Assembly (NCBI RefSeq): GCF_002309535.1
Contig: NZ_CP023275.1
Coordinates: 2,480,001-2,544,000 of the forward strand
Reading direction: 5' to 3'
Length of the DNA stretch: 64,000 nucleotides
Source of the DNA: Sulfurospirillum diekertiae
GTDB lineage: Bacteria; Campylobacterota; Campylobacteria; Campylobacterales; Sulfurospirillaceae
Shown: in pieces, positions 26,622 through 34,622 of the stretch
How positions within the stretch are numbered: position 1 is the stretch's first letter
Layout of the letters: every line of letters begins with the position of its first letter
The notes under the pieces: model-generated
What the model saw: the letters and a program-made list of their open reading frames with translations, nothing else
Database searches by the model: none
What the model was told of the DNA's origin: nothing
Program-made: the position numbers and the translations under genes

Positions 26622-27276
26622 ATTACTTGGTAGCTTCACGATTCTTTACATTGAAGACGAGGCTGATCTTCTCAAACACACAACAGCCGTTCTTGAAGAT
26701 TTTGTGAAAAAAATATACCCTGTTCAAACCATTGACGAAGCTTTAAAAATTATACAAAGTGAAAAAATAGATGTCATCGTCGCCGACATTCACCTCAAAT
26801 ACAGCAATGGTCTTGATTTTTTGCGCACACTCAAATATGACCTTGAAATTGAACTTCCCTGCATTGTAACAACCGCATTCACCGACACAGAATATCTGCT
26901 TGATGCGATTAAACTCCATGTCGATAATTACATCATCAAACCCGTCAATATCAAAGAACTTTTAAATTCCTTGCACGATGTACTTTTACCCAAAATTCAA
27001 GCCAAAGAGATTGAGCGTTCTTACAATATCATTAAAACCATCTCTGCTGTCACCGATAGCAAGCAAGTGGAAATCATTCGATTTATCATTAAAAACTTGG
27101 ACTATGAGAACATTCTTAACTACTCCTATAGCGAGATCATGGAGCAAGTTGATGTGAGTAAACCTACGGTGATTAAACTCTTTAAACAACTGAGTGACCA
27201 AGGGATTCTAACGAAGATTCAAAACAAAAAATATCTTTTTGATGAAACTAAATTACCGCTTCCGGAGAACGCATGA
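26602..27276 (+). CDS. Response regulator with winged-helix output domain
   Basis: A 224-aa cognate regulator. The receiver domain has LYIEDE, phospho-Asp in VIVADIHLKYSNG, the T in CIVTTAFTD and K in NYIIKPVN. The C-terminal domain (TDSKQVEIIRFII...SEIMEQVDVSKPTVIKLFKQLSDQGILTKI) is a small winged helix rather than OmpR or NtrC type. ATG 26602 has GAGGGTGA upstream and lies inside the end of the kinase gene. It overlaps selA by 4 bases, which ties the sensor system to selenoprotein synthesis. Confidence 0.88.
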   Translation: MNKRNFELLGSFTILYIEDEADLLKHTTAVLEDFVKKIYPVQTIDEALKIIQSEKIDVIVADIHLKYSNGLDFLRTLKYDLEIELPCIVTTAFTDTEYLLDAIKLHVDNYIIKPVNIKELLNSLHDVLLPKIQAKEIERSYNIIKTISAVTDSKQVEIIRFIIKNLDYENILNYSYSEIMEQVDVSKPTVIKLFKQLSDQGILTKIQNKKYLFDETKLPLPENA

Positions 27277-28613
27277 ATGCTTTAAGAACCCTTCCTAAGG
27301 TTGACAAGTGCCTTACACACTCCTTATTTGAAGGCTGTAATGCAACCTTGATGATGAAAATTGCACGAACAAAAATCGAAGAAATACGTCAACAACTGAT
27401 TCACAAAGAGATCGAAAGTTTTAATGAAGAAGCCTTAATGCAGGAGATCAAGAAAGCGTACGATGCCCTTTTTGAGCCTTCACTCAAACCTCTCATCAAT
27501 GCCACGGGTGTCATTTTACACACCAACATGGGCAGAAGCCTCATCTCTAAAACCTTGCTGGATCGTGCAAGCGACGTTATTTGCAACTACTCCAATTTAG
27601 AATATAACGTGGAATTGGGAAGTCGCGGAGAGCGTTATGAACATGTGAGCCGTCATCTGAAAGAGCTTTTAAATGTTGAAGATGTACTGGTTGTCAATAA
27701 CAACGCTTCCGCCGTCTTTCTCATCTTAAATACCTTTGCTAAAAATAGAGAAGTGGTCGTCTCTCGGGGCGAATTGGTCGAAATCGGTGGCAGTTTTCGC
27801 ATTCCTGAAGTCATGAAACAAAGTGGCGCCATTTTAAATGAAGTGGGTGCCACCAATAAAACCAAAGTCACTGACTACGCCAACGCCATTAACGAAAATA
27901 CAGCCATGCTGATGAAAGTGCATCAATCCAACTTTTCTATCGAAGGCTTTAGTGAAGCGGTGGAGTACGAATCACTCAAACAACTGGCATCCAATCATAA
28001 CCTTTTGGACTATTATGACCTTGGAAGTGGCTATGTGCCTAAATTACCGTATAACTTGGGTCACCGCGAGCATTCCCTTGGCGAAATTCTTACATGTAAT
28101 CCTTCACTGATTAGCTTTAGCGGTGACAAGCTTTTTGGAAGTGTTCAAGCGGGCATTATTGCTGGGCGCGCTGATTTGATCGCAAAATTAAAAAAGAACC
28201 AACTGCTGCGTATGCTTCGCGTCGATAAAATCACGCTGAGCTTGCTCGAAGAGAGTATTAAAGCTTATTTGAGAGAAGAGTACGAGCAGATTCCGACGCT
28301 TTGGTTACTCTTTCGAACGACTGAAGATTTGGAGCAGCGAGCTTTACATGTAAAAGAGATTATCGGTGAAAATGCGTGCGAAGTGGTAGAGAGTGAAACC
28401 TATATGGGCGGAGGTACACTGCCTAACCGACGCTTCCCCACAATCGCTTTACATGTAAAAGGCAAAGCGACTGCTTTGGAGAGACAATTTCGTGAGAAGC
28501 ATGTCATTGGGCGTATTGAAAATGATCAATTTTTGCTCGACTTTCGCACCATTCTTCCAAGCATTGAAGAAAAACTCATTGAAATCATCAAAAGTATTGT
28601 AGGCAAGCAGTAA
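27273..28613 (+). CDS. selA: L-seryl-tRNA(Sec) selenium transferase
   Basis: PLP enzyme turning Ser-tRNA(Sec) into Sec-tRNA(Sec) with selenophosphate, 446 aa, normal length. Family blocks: NATGVILHTNMGRS, YSNLEYNVELGSRGERY, VNNNASAVFLIL, SRGELVEIGGSFRIPEVM and the PLP lysine in SFSGDKLFGSVQAGII. It overlaps the regulator gene and ends on the selB start codon. Confidence 0.96.
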   Translation: MNALRTLPKVDKCLTHSLFEGCNATLMMKIARTKIEEIRQQLIHKEIESFNEEALMQEIKKAYDALFEPSLKPLINATGVILHTNMGRSLISKTLLDRASDVICNYSNLEYNVELGSRGERYEHVSRHLKELLNVEDVLVVNNNASAVFLILNTFAKNREVVVSRGELVEIGGSFRIPEVMKQSGAILNEVGATNKTKVTDYANAINENTAMLMKVHQSNFSIEGFSEAVEYESLKQLASNHNLLDYYDLGSGYVPKLPYNLGHREHSLGEILTCNPSLISFSGDKLFGSVQAGIIAGRADLIAKLKKNQLLRMLRVDKITLSLLEESIKAYLREEYEQIPTLWLLFRTTEDLEQRALHVKEIIGENACEVVESETYMGGGTLPNRRFPTIALHVKGKATALERQFREKHVIGRIENDQFLLDFRTILPSIEEKLIEIIKSIVGKQ

Positions 28614-30448
28614 TGGAATATAGCATCATTGGAACCGCAGGACACGTCGATCATGGTAAAACAGCCCTTATTACAGCACTTACAGGCTTTGAGGGTGACA
28701 GTTTAGAAGAGGAGAAACGTCGAGGCATCACCATCAACCTTAGTTTTTCCAGTATGCAAAATGAGACCAAAAACGTTGCGTTTATCGACGTTCCAGGGCA
28801 TGAAAAGCTTTTAAAAAACATGATCGCGGGAGCATTTGGATTTGACGCAAGCTTGGTGGTGCTTGATGCCAATGAAGGCATTATGCCCCAAACCAGAGAG
28901 CATTTAGAGATTTTAAACCTTTTACATGTAAAAAATATTATCATTGCGCTCACTAAGAAAGATCTTGCCACTTCTGAGGTTCTCGAACAACGAAAATACG
29001 AAATTACTGAGCATCTGAAATCCCTCAAAAACCTTCATTTGGTAGAAATTATCCCTGTGAGTATTTATGAGCCCTCCTCTATTCAAAAGCTCAAAGACGC
29101 ACTTTTCGCACTGCCCGTAACGCCTAAAAAAAGTAATGGACTCTTTCGTTACTACGTGGATCGCTCTTTCTCCATTGCGGGGGCTGGAACGGTTGTGACA
29201 GGAACGGTACTTGATGGAACCATTAAAGTTGGTGAAAAGCTCTTCGCACCCGAACTAGAGAAAGAGTTTGTCATCCGTAACCTTCAAGTCCATGACCACG
29301 ATGTTGAGAGTGCTTACTCTTCTCAAAGAACCGCGATCAACCTTCAAAACGCCCAAAAAACCTCTTTTGAAAAAGGAGCACTGCTCTGCAAAAAAGGATT
29401 TATTCGGGGATTTGACTGTGCTGATGTCTGGGTTGAGAGTATCGGTGGACATACGCTAAAACACAATGCCAAAGTCATTTTGTACGTGGGTACGAAACAA
29501 GTGGAAGCGCGTATTTTGTTTTACGAACATGACGATAAAGCGGACGAAGGTTATGCCAAACTGTTATTTAACCATAAACTCTTTTTAGTCCATGATGAGC
29601 CGTTTATCATCTGTTCCAGTGGACGTACCATTGGTGGTGGGCGTGTGCTCAATCCCATCAATGACCCTATGAAAAAAAAGGTCAAACTAGAGCTTCTTAA
29701 AGCACTCGATACCAAAGATTTTAAAACGACATTTACCATTTTAGTCGAAATGCACAAGCACGGTTTTGGACTCATCTCCTCTAACCAACGCTTTGGGCTA
29801 AACCATGAAGAAGCCAAAGGGATCGCCAATGAGATGAGTGATGTTTTTGTCGATGAAAAGGGCTTAGTGCTCTACCCTATAACGATGCAAGAAGAGTTGG
29901 GACGCATCGTTCAAGCCATTTACGCTAAAAATGCGTATGCCCTCCTCTCCGCAAACTCGCTCTCTTTGAAACTTAAATGGGCGAGTGTCGCTTTGGTAGA
30001 AAGCGTGCTAGAAAATCTTTGCGATGAAGGGTTGCTTGATTTTGTGGGCGGTATCTATAAAAATGCACAAATTGATATTGCCAATATTGAAACCCTCATC
30101 GAAGATAAGCTCTATGACACCTTGCTCAAAGCGGAATTCACACCCGATGCTCCCTATAACATCTACGATGAACTTGATATTGATCGTAAGATGGGTGATG
30201 ATGCACTCAAGAGCCTCACGCGTGCTAAAAAAGTCGTACGCTTAGAACACAACCTCTTTGTCACCACCATTGCATTAAGTGCCATGATGGCGCATCTAAG
30301 AGACATTATGCGCAAAGAAAACGGCATCGACATCAAGGCCTTTAAAGAGCACTTCGACATCAGTCGTAAATACTTAGTCGCCTACCTTGATTATCTCGAT
30401 AATTTTGAAGATGTGAGAAAAGAGGGAAACAGAAGAGTTTTAGGGTAA
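28613..30448 (+). CDS. selB: Selenocysteine-specific elongation factor SelB
   Basis: GTPase that brings Sec-tRNA to UGA codons carrying a SECIS, 611 aa. G motifs are GTAGHVDHGKTALI, DVPGHEKLLKNMIAG and ALTKKDL; the EF-Tu-like domains follow and the C-terminus has winged-helix repeats (VRLEHNLFVT...GIDIKAFKEHFDISRKYLVAYLDYLD) that bind the SECIS. It shares one base with selA. The only selenoprotein seen in the window is FdhA. No tRNA(Sec) gene was found here. Confidence 0.96.
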   Translation: MEYSIIGTAGHVDHGKTALITALTGFEGDSLEEEKRRGITINLSFSSMQNETKNVAFIDVPGHEKLLKNMIAGAFGFDASLVVLDANEGIMPQTREHLEILNLLHVKNIIIALTKKDLATSEVLEQRKYEITEHLKSLKNLHLVEIIPVSIYEPSSIQKLKDALFALPVTPKKSNGLFRYYVDRSFSIAGAGTVVTGTVLDGTIKVGEKLFAPELEKEFVIRNLQVHDHDVESAYSSQRTAINLQNAQKTSFEKGALLCKKGFIRGFDCADVWVESIGGHTLKHNAKVILYVGTKQVEARILFYEHDDKADEGYAKLLFNHKLFLVHDEPFIICSSGRTIGGGRVLNPINDPMKKKVKLELLKALDTKDFKTTFTILVEMHKHGFGLISSNQRFGLNHEEAKGIANEMSDVFVDEKGLVLYPITMQEELGRIVQAIYAKNAYALLSANSLSLKLKWASVALVESVLENLCDEGLLDFVGGIYKNAQIDIANIETLIEDKLYDTLLKAEFTPDAPYNIYDELDIDRKMGDDALKSLTRAKKVVRLEHNLFVTTIALSAMMAHLRDIMRKENGIDIKAFKEHFDISRKYLVAYLDYLDNFEDVRKEGNRRVLG

Positions 30449-30468
30449 AAATTAAGATATTTTTACCC
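30443..30468. terminator. Stem-loop at the end of selB
   Basis: GGGTAAAAA and TTTTTACCC form a 9-bp stem overlapping the selB stop codon. It lacks a following T-run on the plus strand but could work together with the palindrome at 30484-30505. Confidence 0.5.
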
Positions 30469-30483
30469 TCATAATGGTATTAA

Positions 30484-30505
30484 AAAGCTTTACATGTAAA
30501 GCTTT
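30484..30505. repeat. 22-bp perfect palindrome containing TTTACATGTAAA
   Basis: The iterated core TTTACATGTAAA is extended on both sides by AAAGC/GCTTT to a perfect 22-bp palindrome, the longest symmetric form seen among the copies here. It lies between the convergent selB and psiE-like genes. Confidence 0.8.
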
Positions 30506-30512
30506 CTTTGTC

Positions 30513-31031
30513 TTACTTTTCTCCTGCTTTAATGCATGTCTCGCATTTTTCTCTCTCCCACTTATGTTTCATCCCTTTGATATAGACAATTAAGATAAAA
30601 AAGAGTGCCGAAGTGACGCCTAATACGAGTAAGAGTAGTGTTTCAGAAGGGTCTGTCTCCAATAAAATGAGCTTTCGCACCAACACGACAAATGAAATTT
30701 CAAGAAAGGTCACGGCATAATCAAACCCATCTTGAATGAAAAGTGTCTTAACAATCGCTAGAACAATCAAGATAAACAAACCATCCGTCAGAATGATCTT
30801 AATCGAATTAAAATCCAGTGCACCTTGTGAAATCGTAAAGGCGATCATCTTATAGCCAAGGCTGATAAAACACTGTCCCAAATAGACAATCATCATGACA
30901 ATAAAGATATAACGGGCAATATTGAGCACATTGAGCAGTGAATTTTCAACTTTAACTTCTAAAAATTGATTGAAGGCGAACACTTTACTTGAGAGATTTT
31001 TACTACATTTTTCATCATTTTTTTCTTCCAT
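30513..31031 (-). CDS. PsiE-like membrane protein
   Basis: A 172-aa protein with four membrane helices (about 38-60, 78-98, 105-128, 134-158), including IILTDGLFILIVLAIVKTLF and YAVTFLEISFVVLVRKLIL, which resemble the phosphate-starvation-inducible PsiE family. N- and C-termini are charged and hold cysteines (KCETC). The function of PsiE proteins is not established. It stands alone, convergent to selB. Confidence 0.7.
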   Translation of the reverse strand: MEEKNDEKCSKNLSSKVFAFNQFLEVKVENSLLNVLNIARYIFIVMMIVYLGQCFISLGYKMIAFTISQGALDFNSIKIILTDGLFILIVLAIVKTLFIQDGFDYAVTFLEISFVVLVRKLILLETDPSETLLLLVLGVTSALFFILIVYIKGMKHKWEREKCETCIKAGEK

Positions 31032-31158
31032 ACGTTCTCCTAATACCTTTTACTTTGTAAAATGCGGCGAAATTATATAACAATTCCTGTGAATTCAGTC
31101 CTCATTTCAGGCTAAAATGACATTTTTGTTCTTTTTGAAGAAAAAATTCATTTTACTC

Positions 31159-31187
31159 TTGACATTATTACTAATTAGTAATATAAT
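31159..31187 (+). promoter_or_regulatory. marR promoter with embedded palindromic operator
   Basis: TTGACA (31159-31164) and TATAAT (31182-31187) are 17 bases apart. Between them lies the perfect 16-bp palindrome ATTACTAATTAGTAAT (31167-31182), so a bound repressor would block RNA polymerase. This is the classic layout of MarR autoregulation. Confidence 0.8.
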
Positions 31188-31208
31188 TTCGGCAAAGGAA
31201 GGAAAAAG

Positions 31209-31664
31209 ATGAAACTGAGATCAAATGTGAAAAGCTATGGTGAACGCACCGATAGAAGTATGCAAACCTGGATTCAAATCCTACGTGCATTTCAGAAAAT
31301 CCGTGCCAAAGAGTTGAAGTACATCAACGCATCAGGCTTAAGCATGAATCAATTTGAAGTCTTAGAAGTCCTTTACCACCGTGGCGATTTGAATATAGGT
31401 GCTATCACCAAATTGATCGAAAGCACGCCTGGCAATGTCACCGTGGTTGTGAAAAATCTCATACGAGATGGTTTAATCGAAGCACTGCCCTCACCTGAAG
31501 ATAGCCGTGTACGCATTGTCAGCATTACCGAGAAGGGAAAAGAGCTCATCGGAAGCATGTTTCCTCAGCATGCAAGCAATCTGCAAAGCTATTTTGACGT
31601 GTTGAGTGATGAAGAGTTGATCGCATTGTACGATCTGTTACGTAAATTGCAAAAAGCGCAATAG
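31209..31664 (+). CDS. MarR family transcriptional regulator
   Basis: A 151-aa winged-helix dimer. The DNA-binding part is LNIGAITKLIESTPGNVTVVVKNLIRDGLIEALPSPEDSRVRIVSITEKGKEL, the typical MarR recognition helix and wing with the DSR turn. AAAGGAAGG precedes the ATG. The palindrome in its promoter recurs 15 bases before the next gene, yceI, so it probably represses both; the inducer is unknown. This gene plus YceI resembles the MarR/YceI pairs found in other proteobacteria. Confidence 0.88.
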   Translation: MKLRSNVKSYGERTDRSMQTWIQILRAFQKIRAKELKYINASGLSMNQFEVLEVLYHRGDLNIGAITKLIESTPGNVTVVVKNLIRDGLIEALPSPEDSRVRIVSITEKGKELIGSMFPQHASNLQSYFDVLSDEELIALYDLLRKLQKAQ

Positions 31665-31699
31665 GCTTCGTGTAAGCACGCATTTTTTTGCTCAAATAC

Positions 31700-31711
31700 T
31701 ACTAATTAGTA
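31700..31711. promoter_or_regulatory. Second MarR-type operator upstream of yceI
   Basis: TACTAATTAGTA, identical to the 12-bp core of the operator in the marR promoter. It sits only 14 bases before the yceI ATG and directly before its AAAGGAAC ribosome-binding site, so a bound repressor would act as a roadblock to read-through from marR. Confidence 0.65.
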
Positions 31712-31725
31712 AAAAAGGAACTATT

Positions 31726-32292
31726 ATGAAAATTAAAACATTACTCGCATCTTCTTTGTTGGCAGGAACTGCCCTATTTGCCGGAAACTATAACGTTGAT
31801 CCTATGCATTCCAGTGCAGATTTTAGTGTTAAACACGCCATGATTTCAACCGTCAAAGGAAATTTTTCAACATTTAACGGAAGTTTTGTATACGATGAAG
31901 CAACCAAAACGCTTAAATCTCTCAATGGAACGATTCAAGCCGCAACTATCGATACAGGCATTAAAGACAGAGACGATCATTTACGTTCTGCTGATCTTTT
32001 TGATGTTGCAAAGTATCCAACCATTACGTTTGTACTTGACGAAGTTAAAGGTGACAAAGCGTATGGAAAATTGACTATGAAAGGGGTTACAAAACCGGTT
32101 GTGTTAGCTTTTGAGAACGGTGGCGCTGCAACGGATTTATACGGTAACAAACGTGTAGGACTGGGTCTTACTGGTAAAATCAACCGAAGCGATTTTGGTA
32201 TCTCATGGAACAAAGCCCTTGAAACAGGCGGTGTGATCGTGGGTGAAGAAGTTAAAATCGATGTAGCTCTTGAAGGTATTTTACAAAAATAG
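31726..32292 (+). CDS. YceI family periplasmic protein
   Basis: Lipocalin-like secreted protein that binds isoprenoid-type lipids, 188 aa. A Sec signal peptide (LLASSLLAGTALFA) is followed by YNVDPMHSSADFSVKHAMISTVKGNF, ATIDTGIKDRDDHLRSADLFDVAKYP and GVTKPVVL, all hallmarks of YceI. It follows marR after 61 bases with the shared operator between. The physiological role in these bacteria is not known; base and osmotic stress have been linked to the Escherichia coli protein. Confidence 0.93.
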   Translation: MKIKTLLASSLLAGTALFAGNYNVDPMHSSADFSVKHAMISTVKGNFSTFNGSFVYDEATKTLKSLNGTIQAATIDTGIKDRDDHLRSADLFDVAKYPTITFVLDEVKGDKAYGKLTMKGVTKPVVLAFENGGAATDLYGNKRVGLGLTGKINRSDFGISWNKALETGGVIVGEEVKIDVALEGILQK

Positions 32293-32339
32293 TTTTACAA
32301 TAGCGTTCTTGCAAAACAGCAAAAACGCTATTGATGAAA

Positions 32340-32445
32340 AAGCACTCAAAGTGCGTGGACTTTCTGTTTTTGAGAACCTAGTATTAGCGTAGGTTTTCGC
32401 AGAAACTTCGTTTTAAAGCTTTGCTTTCAAAACGTATCAAACATC
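32340..32445. repeat. Intergenic hairpin repeat, copy B
   Basis: GCACTCAAAGTGCGTGGACTTT, CCTAGTATTAGCGTAGG, AAACTTCG, then the hairpin CGTTTT-N-AAGCTTTGCTTTC-AAAACG and TATCAAA. It combines blocks present in copy A (first part) and copy C (AACTTCG part), with a stem sequence of its own. It lies between yceI and the pirin gene, and a TTTACATGTAAA palindrome follows. Confidence 0.5.
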
Positions 32446-32470
32446 GTTTACATGTAAAGAGGAGTCAACC

Positions 32471-33178
32471 ATGTCATTGTCCATTCATAAAGCCAACCAA
32501 AGAGGCGTTGCAGAGCATGGTTGGCTTCACAGCCGTTTTAGTTTTTCCTTTGCTGAGTACTACAATTCTTCCCGTATGGGATTTGGTGCGCTTCGCGTCA
32601 TCAATGATGACATCATCGAAAAAGGCGAAGGATTTGGGATGCACCCGCATCGCGACATGGAGATCATCTCCATCGTGACACAAGGAGTTTTGATTCACAA
32701 AGACTCTTTTGGTAATCATGGTGAAATTCATGCCGGTGAAATTCAATATATGAGCGCAGGCGAAGGGGTATATCACTCCGAATTTGCCTCAAAAGATGAG
32801 ACAACGGCTCTGTTTCAAATTTGGATACACCCCAATCAAAAAGGCGGAATTCCACTCTACAATCAACGCGATTTTAGAGATGTCACTAAAAAAAATCAAT
32901 GGGTTACACTGGTTTCTCCTGATGGTAGAGAGAGTTCTATTGCGATCAAACAAGAGGCGTTTATCGCCACCACCGAGTTAGAAGAAGGTAAAACCATTTC
33001 CTTAGCACCTTCTACTCCAAATCGTGGTAAACTCGTACTTGTTGTCGAAGGAAGCATTGAAATCGATGGTGTCGTACTTGAGAAAAGAGATGAAGTACAA
33101 ATGACCGAAAGTAAAGCTTATGAGATAAAAGCGTTGAAACCCGCGTGGGTTTTAGTTTTTGATGTGCCGATGCACTAA
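32471..33178 (+). CDS. Pirin family protein
   Basis: Cupin-fold metalloprotein, 235 aa, similar to YhhW-type quercetinase-like pirins. The N-terminal cupin carries the metal ligands in GMHPHRDMEIISIVTQG and GEGVYHSE. The start ATG follows GAGGAG, part of which is supplied by the end of a TTTACATGTAAAG palindrome. Roles range from redox sensing to flavonol cleavage; none can be chosen here. Confidence 0.9.
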   Translation: MSLSIHKANQRGVAEHGWLHSRFSFSFAEYYNSSRMGFGALRVINDDIIEKGEGFGMHPHRDMEIISIVTQGVLIHKDSFGNHGEIHAGEIQYMSAGEGVYHSEFASKDETTALFQIWIHPNQKGGIPLYNQRDFRDVTKKNQWVTLVSPDGRESSIAIKQEAFIATTELEEGKTISLAPSTPNRGKLVLVVEGSIEIDGVVLEKRDEVQMTESKAYEIKALKPAWVLVFDVPMH

Positions 33179-33196
33179 ATTACGTAAGGAATAAAA

Positions 33197-33409
33197 ATGT
33201 CACCTGTTAAAATGTCACTCGAAGCCAACAAAGAGTACCACTTCTGCACCTGTGGTAAAAGTGCAACAAAAGTTTTATGCGATGGTAGCCATAAAGGCTC
33301 AGGTTTTACACCCAAAGCGTTCACGGTTACGGAAGCAAAAGAGTACTATCTTTGCGCCTGTAAAAAAAGTGCCAATGCTCCTTTTTGTGATGGAAGTCAC
33401 GCTAAATAA
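33197..33409 (+). CDS. CDGSH iron-sulfur domain protein
   Basis: A 70-aa protein made of two mini CDGSH domains, each with the CxC...CDGSH ligands for a [2Fe-2S] cluster: CTCGKSATKVLCDGSH and CACKKSANAPFCDGSH. It lies 18 bases after the pirin gene and is followed by a terminator, so both are co-transcribed. Confidence 0.92.
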   Translation: MSPVKMSLEANKEYHFCTCGKSATKVLCDGSHKGSGFTPKAFTVTEAKEYYLCACKKSANAPFCDGSHAK

Positions 33410-33423
33410 CCAAACGCTCTTGA

Positions 33424-33455
33424 AGTCGCAAAGAAATCTTTGCGACTCTTCTTTT
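33424..33455 (+). terminator. Intrinsic terminator after the CDGSH gene
   Basis: AGTCGCAAAG and CTTTGCGACT form a 10-bp perfect stem with loop AAAT, followed by CTTCTTTTTC. Confidence 0.85.
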
Positions 33456-33520
33456 TCTGCTCCTTTGAAAATCCTTTTATTCGTGTATAATTGTTAAAAA
33501 CAATACAAAGGTCTCGTTTC

Positions 33521-34435
33521 ATGCCAAAACATCCAACTCTTTTACACCAATTTCGCTCTTTTTGTCTCCAAAATCATGCCGATGATATGGAAAAAGCCAT
33601 TGAGTATTTTTCTGTATTTGGAGGGACAAGCTGGAAAGTGGATATGCACAAGCCTCTTTTAGAGCTTATGGAGACTAAGATTTTCAAAAATTATCCCTAC
33701 ATTCACAGTGACATTGCCAAAATAACCTTCAGCAACAAGCTCAGTCATACACTTTTAAGCGCTATGGCAACGGGAGATCGTCGGGTGCATTCAACCTTTA
33801 AGAGAGCACACATTAGCCGAGAAGAAGGCGAATCTGCACTCGATACCCTTTTAGACAGTGCGCTGATTCGTTTTGAGTATTCACTGGAGCGTCCTGTCAA
33901 TATCGACGACGATAACTCCGATAAACTCAGTTTCATGACCCCTTTTATGCGCTTTTGGTTTGCCTTTGTCTCACCGTTTTATAAGACGATCAAAGAGGGC
34001 GATTACAGTGAAGTTGAAAAATCATTTGCCTCTCGCGAACAAGAATTTTATGAACTTATCTTTAAAAAACTCTCATTTGAGCTTTTGCGAAAACTAATGT
34101 CTGATGACCCGATTGTGGAAGTGGGAAGCTATTGGGATAAAAACGCTGAAATTGATATTTTGGCTAAGACAGTCTCAGGAAAACTCATCGCAGGAAGTAC
34201 CAAATACAAAAATACCAAAGTGAAAAAAACCGAACTTACCAAACTTAAAGAGCAATGTGCCAAAGCAGACTTTGAGCCTGATCTGTTTGTGATTCTTTCC
34301 AAAAGTGGATTTACCTCTGAACTTAAAGCACTTAAAGGTGACGATCTAAAGCTCTTCACGATTAAAAGTATGAAAGCGTTGGTGGAAGATGTGAGTGAAA
34401 AAGAGTTAATTCCGTGTGAGGGGAAAAAATATTAA
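33521..34435 (+). CDS. DUF234-domain protein lacking the usual ATPase domain
   Basis: A 304-aa cytoplasmic protein. The middle part (about 60-130) looks like a winged helix (HISREEGESALDTLLDSALIRFEYS), followed by FMTPFMRFWFAFVSP and a C-terminal nuclease-like half with EVGSYWDKNAEIDILA, resembling the DUF234 region of archaeal-type ATPases. No Walker motifs are present, so it would be a stand-alone version. The D-x-E-I-D..K pattern suggests a PD-(D/E)XK fold; activity is unproven. Start chosen at ATG 33521. Confidence 0.65.
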   Translation: MPKHPTLLHQFRSFCLQNHADDMEKAIEYFSVFGGTSWKVDMHKPLLELMETKIFKNYPYIHSDIAKITFSNKLSHTLLSAMATGDRRVHSTFKRAHISREEGESALDTLLDSALIRFEYSLERPVNIDDDNSDKLSFMTPFMRFWFAFVSPFYKTIKEGDYSEVEKSFASREQEFYELIFKKLSFELLRKLMSDDPIVEVGSYWDKNAEIDILAKTVSGKLIAGSTKYKNTKVKKTELTKLKEQCAKADFEPDLFVILSKSGFTSELKALKGDDLKLFTIKSMKALVEDVSEKELIPCEGKKY

Positions 34436-34442
34436 CACGCAT

Positions 34443-34469
34443 AAAAAAGGGATTTGACTCCCTTTTGAT
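34443..34469. terminator. Bidirectional terminator
   Basis: AAAAGGGA and TCCCTTTT flank loop TTTGAC. It serves the DUF234 gene on the plus strand and the small ORF on the minus strand. Confidence 0.75.
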
Positions 34470-34487
34470 ACGATTGCCCTTGATAAA

Positions 34488-34568
34488 TTATCGCGCTAGA
34501 ACAACACAGGTTGCGACAAAGGCGACGACCTCAGGGGTGTATTTGATATAGTTTATCCATACACGCAT
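34488..34568 (-). CDS. 26-aa putative small membrane protein
   Basis: A short open frame with a good Shine-Dalgarno (AAAGGA, six bases before ATG 34568). The protein starts MRVWINYIKYTPEVVAF and continues as a hydrophobic helix VATCVVLAR to the stop, so it would be one membrane helix with positive residues at both ends. A bidirectional terminator follows within 20 bases. This looks like a real small gene, but coding cannot be proved from one sequence. No function is known to me. Confidence 0.5.
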   Translation of the reverse strand: MRVWINYIKYTPEVVAFVATCVVLAR

Positions 34569-34622
34569 GACTCATCCTTTTGTTGTGATATTTACAACCT
34601 AAGCATACTTCGTTCCAAAGCG

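Noticed and set aside
30449-30512. tRNA(Sec) gene after selB
   Set aside because: Only hairpin and palindrome sequence is present; no cloverleaf can be drawn.
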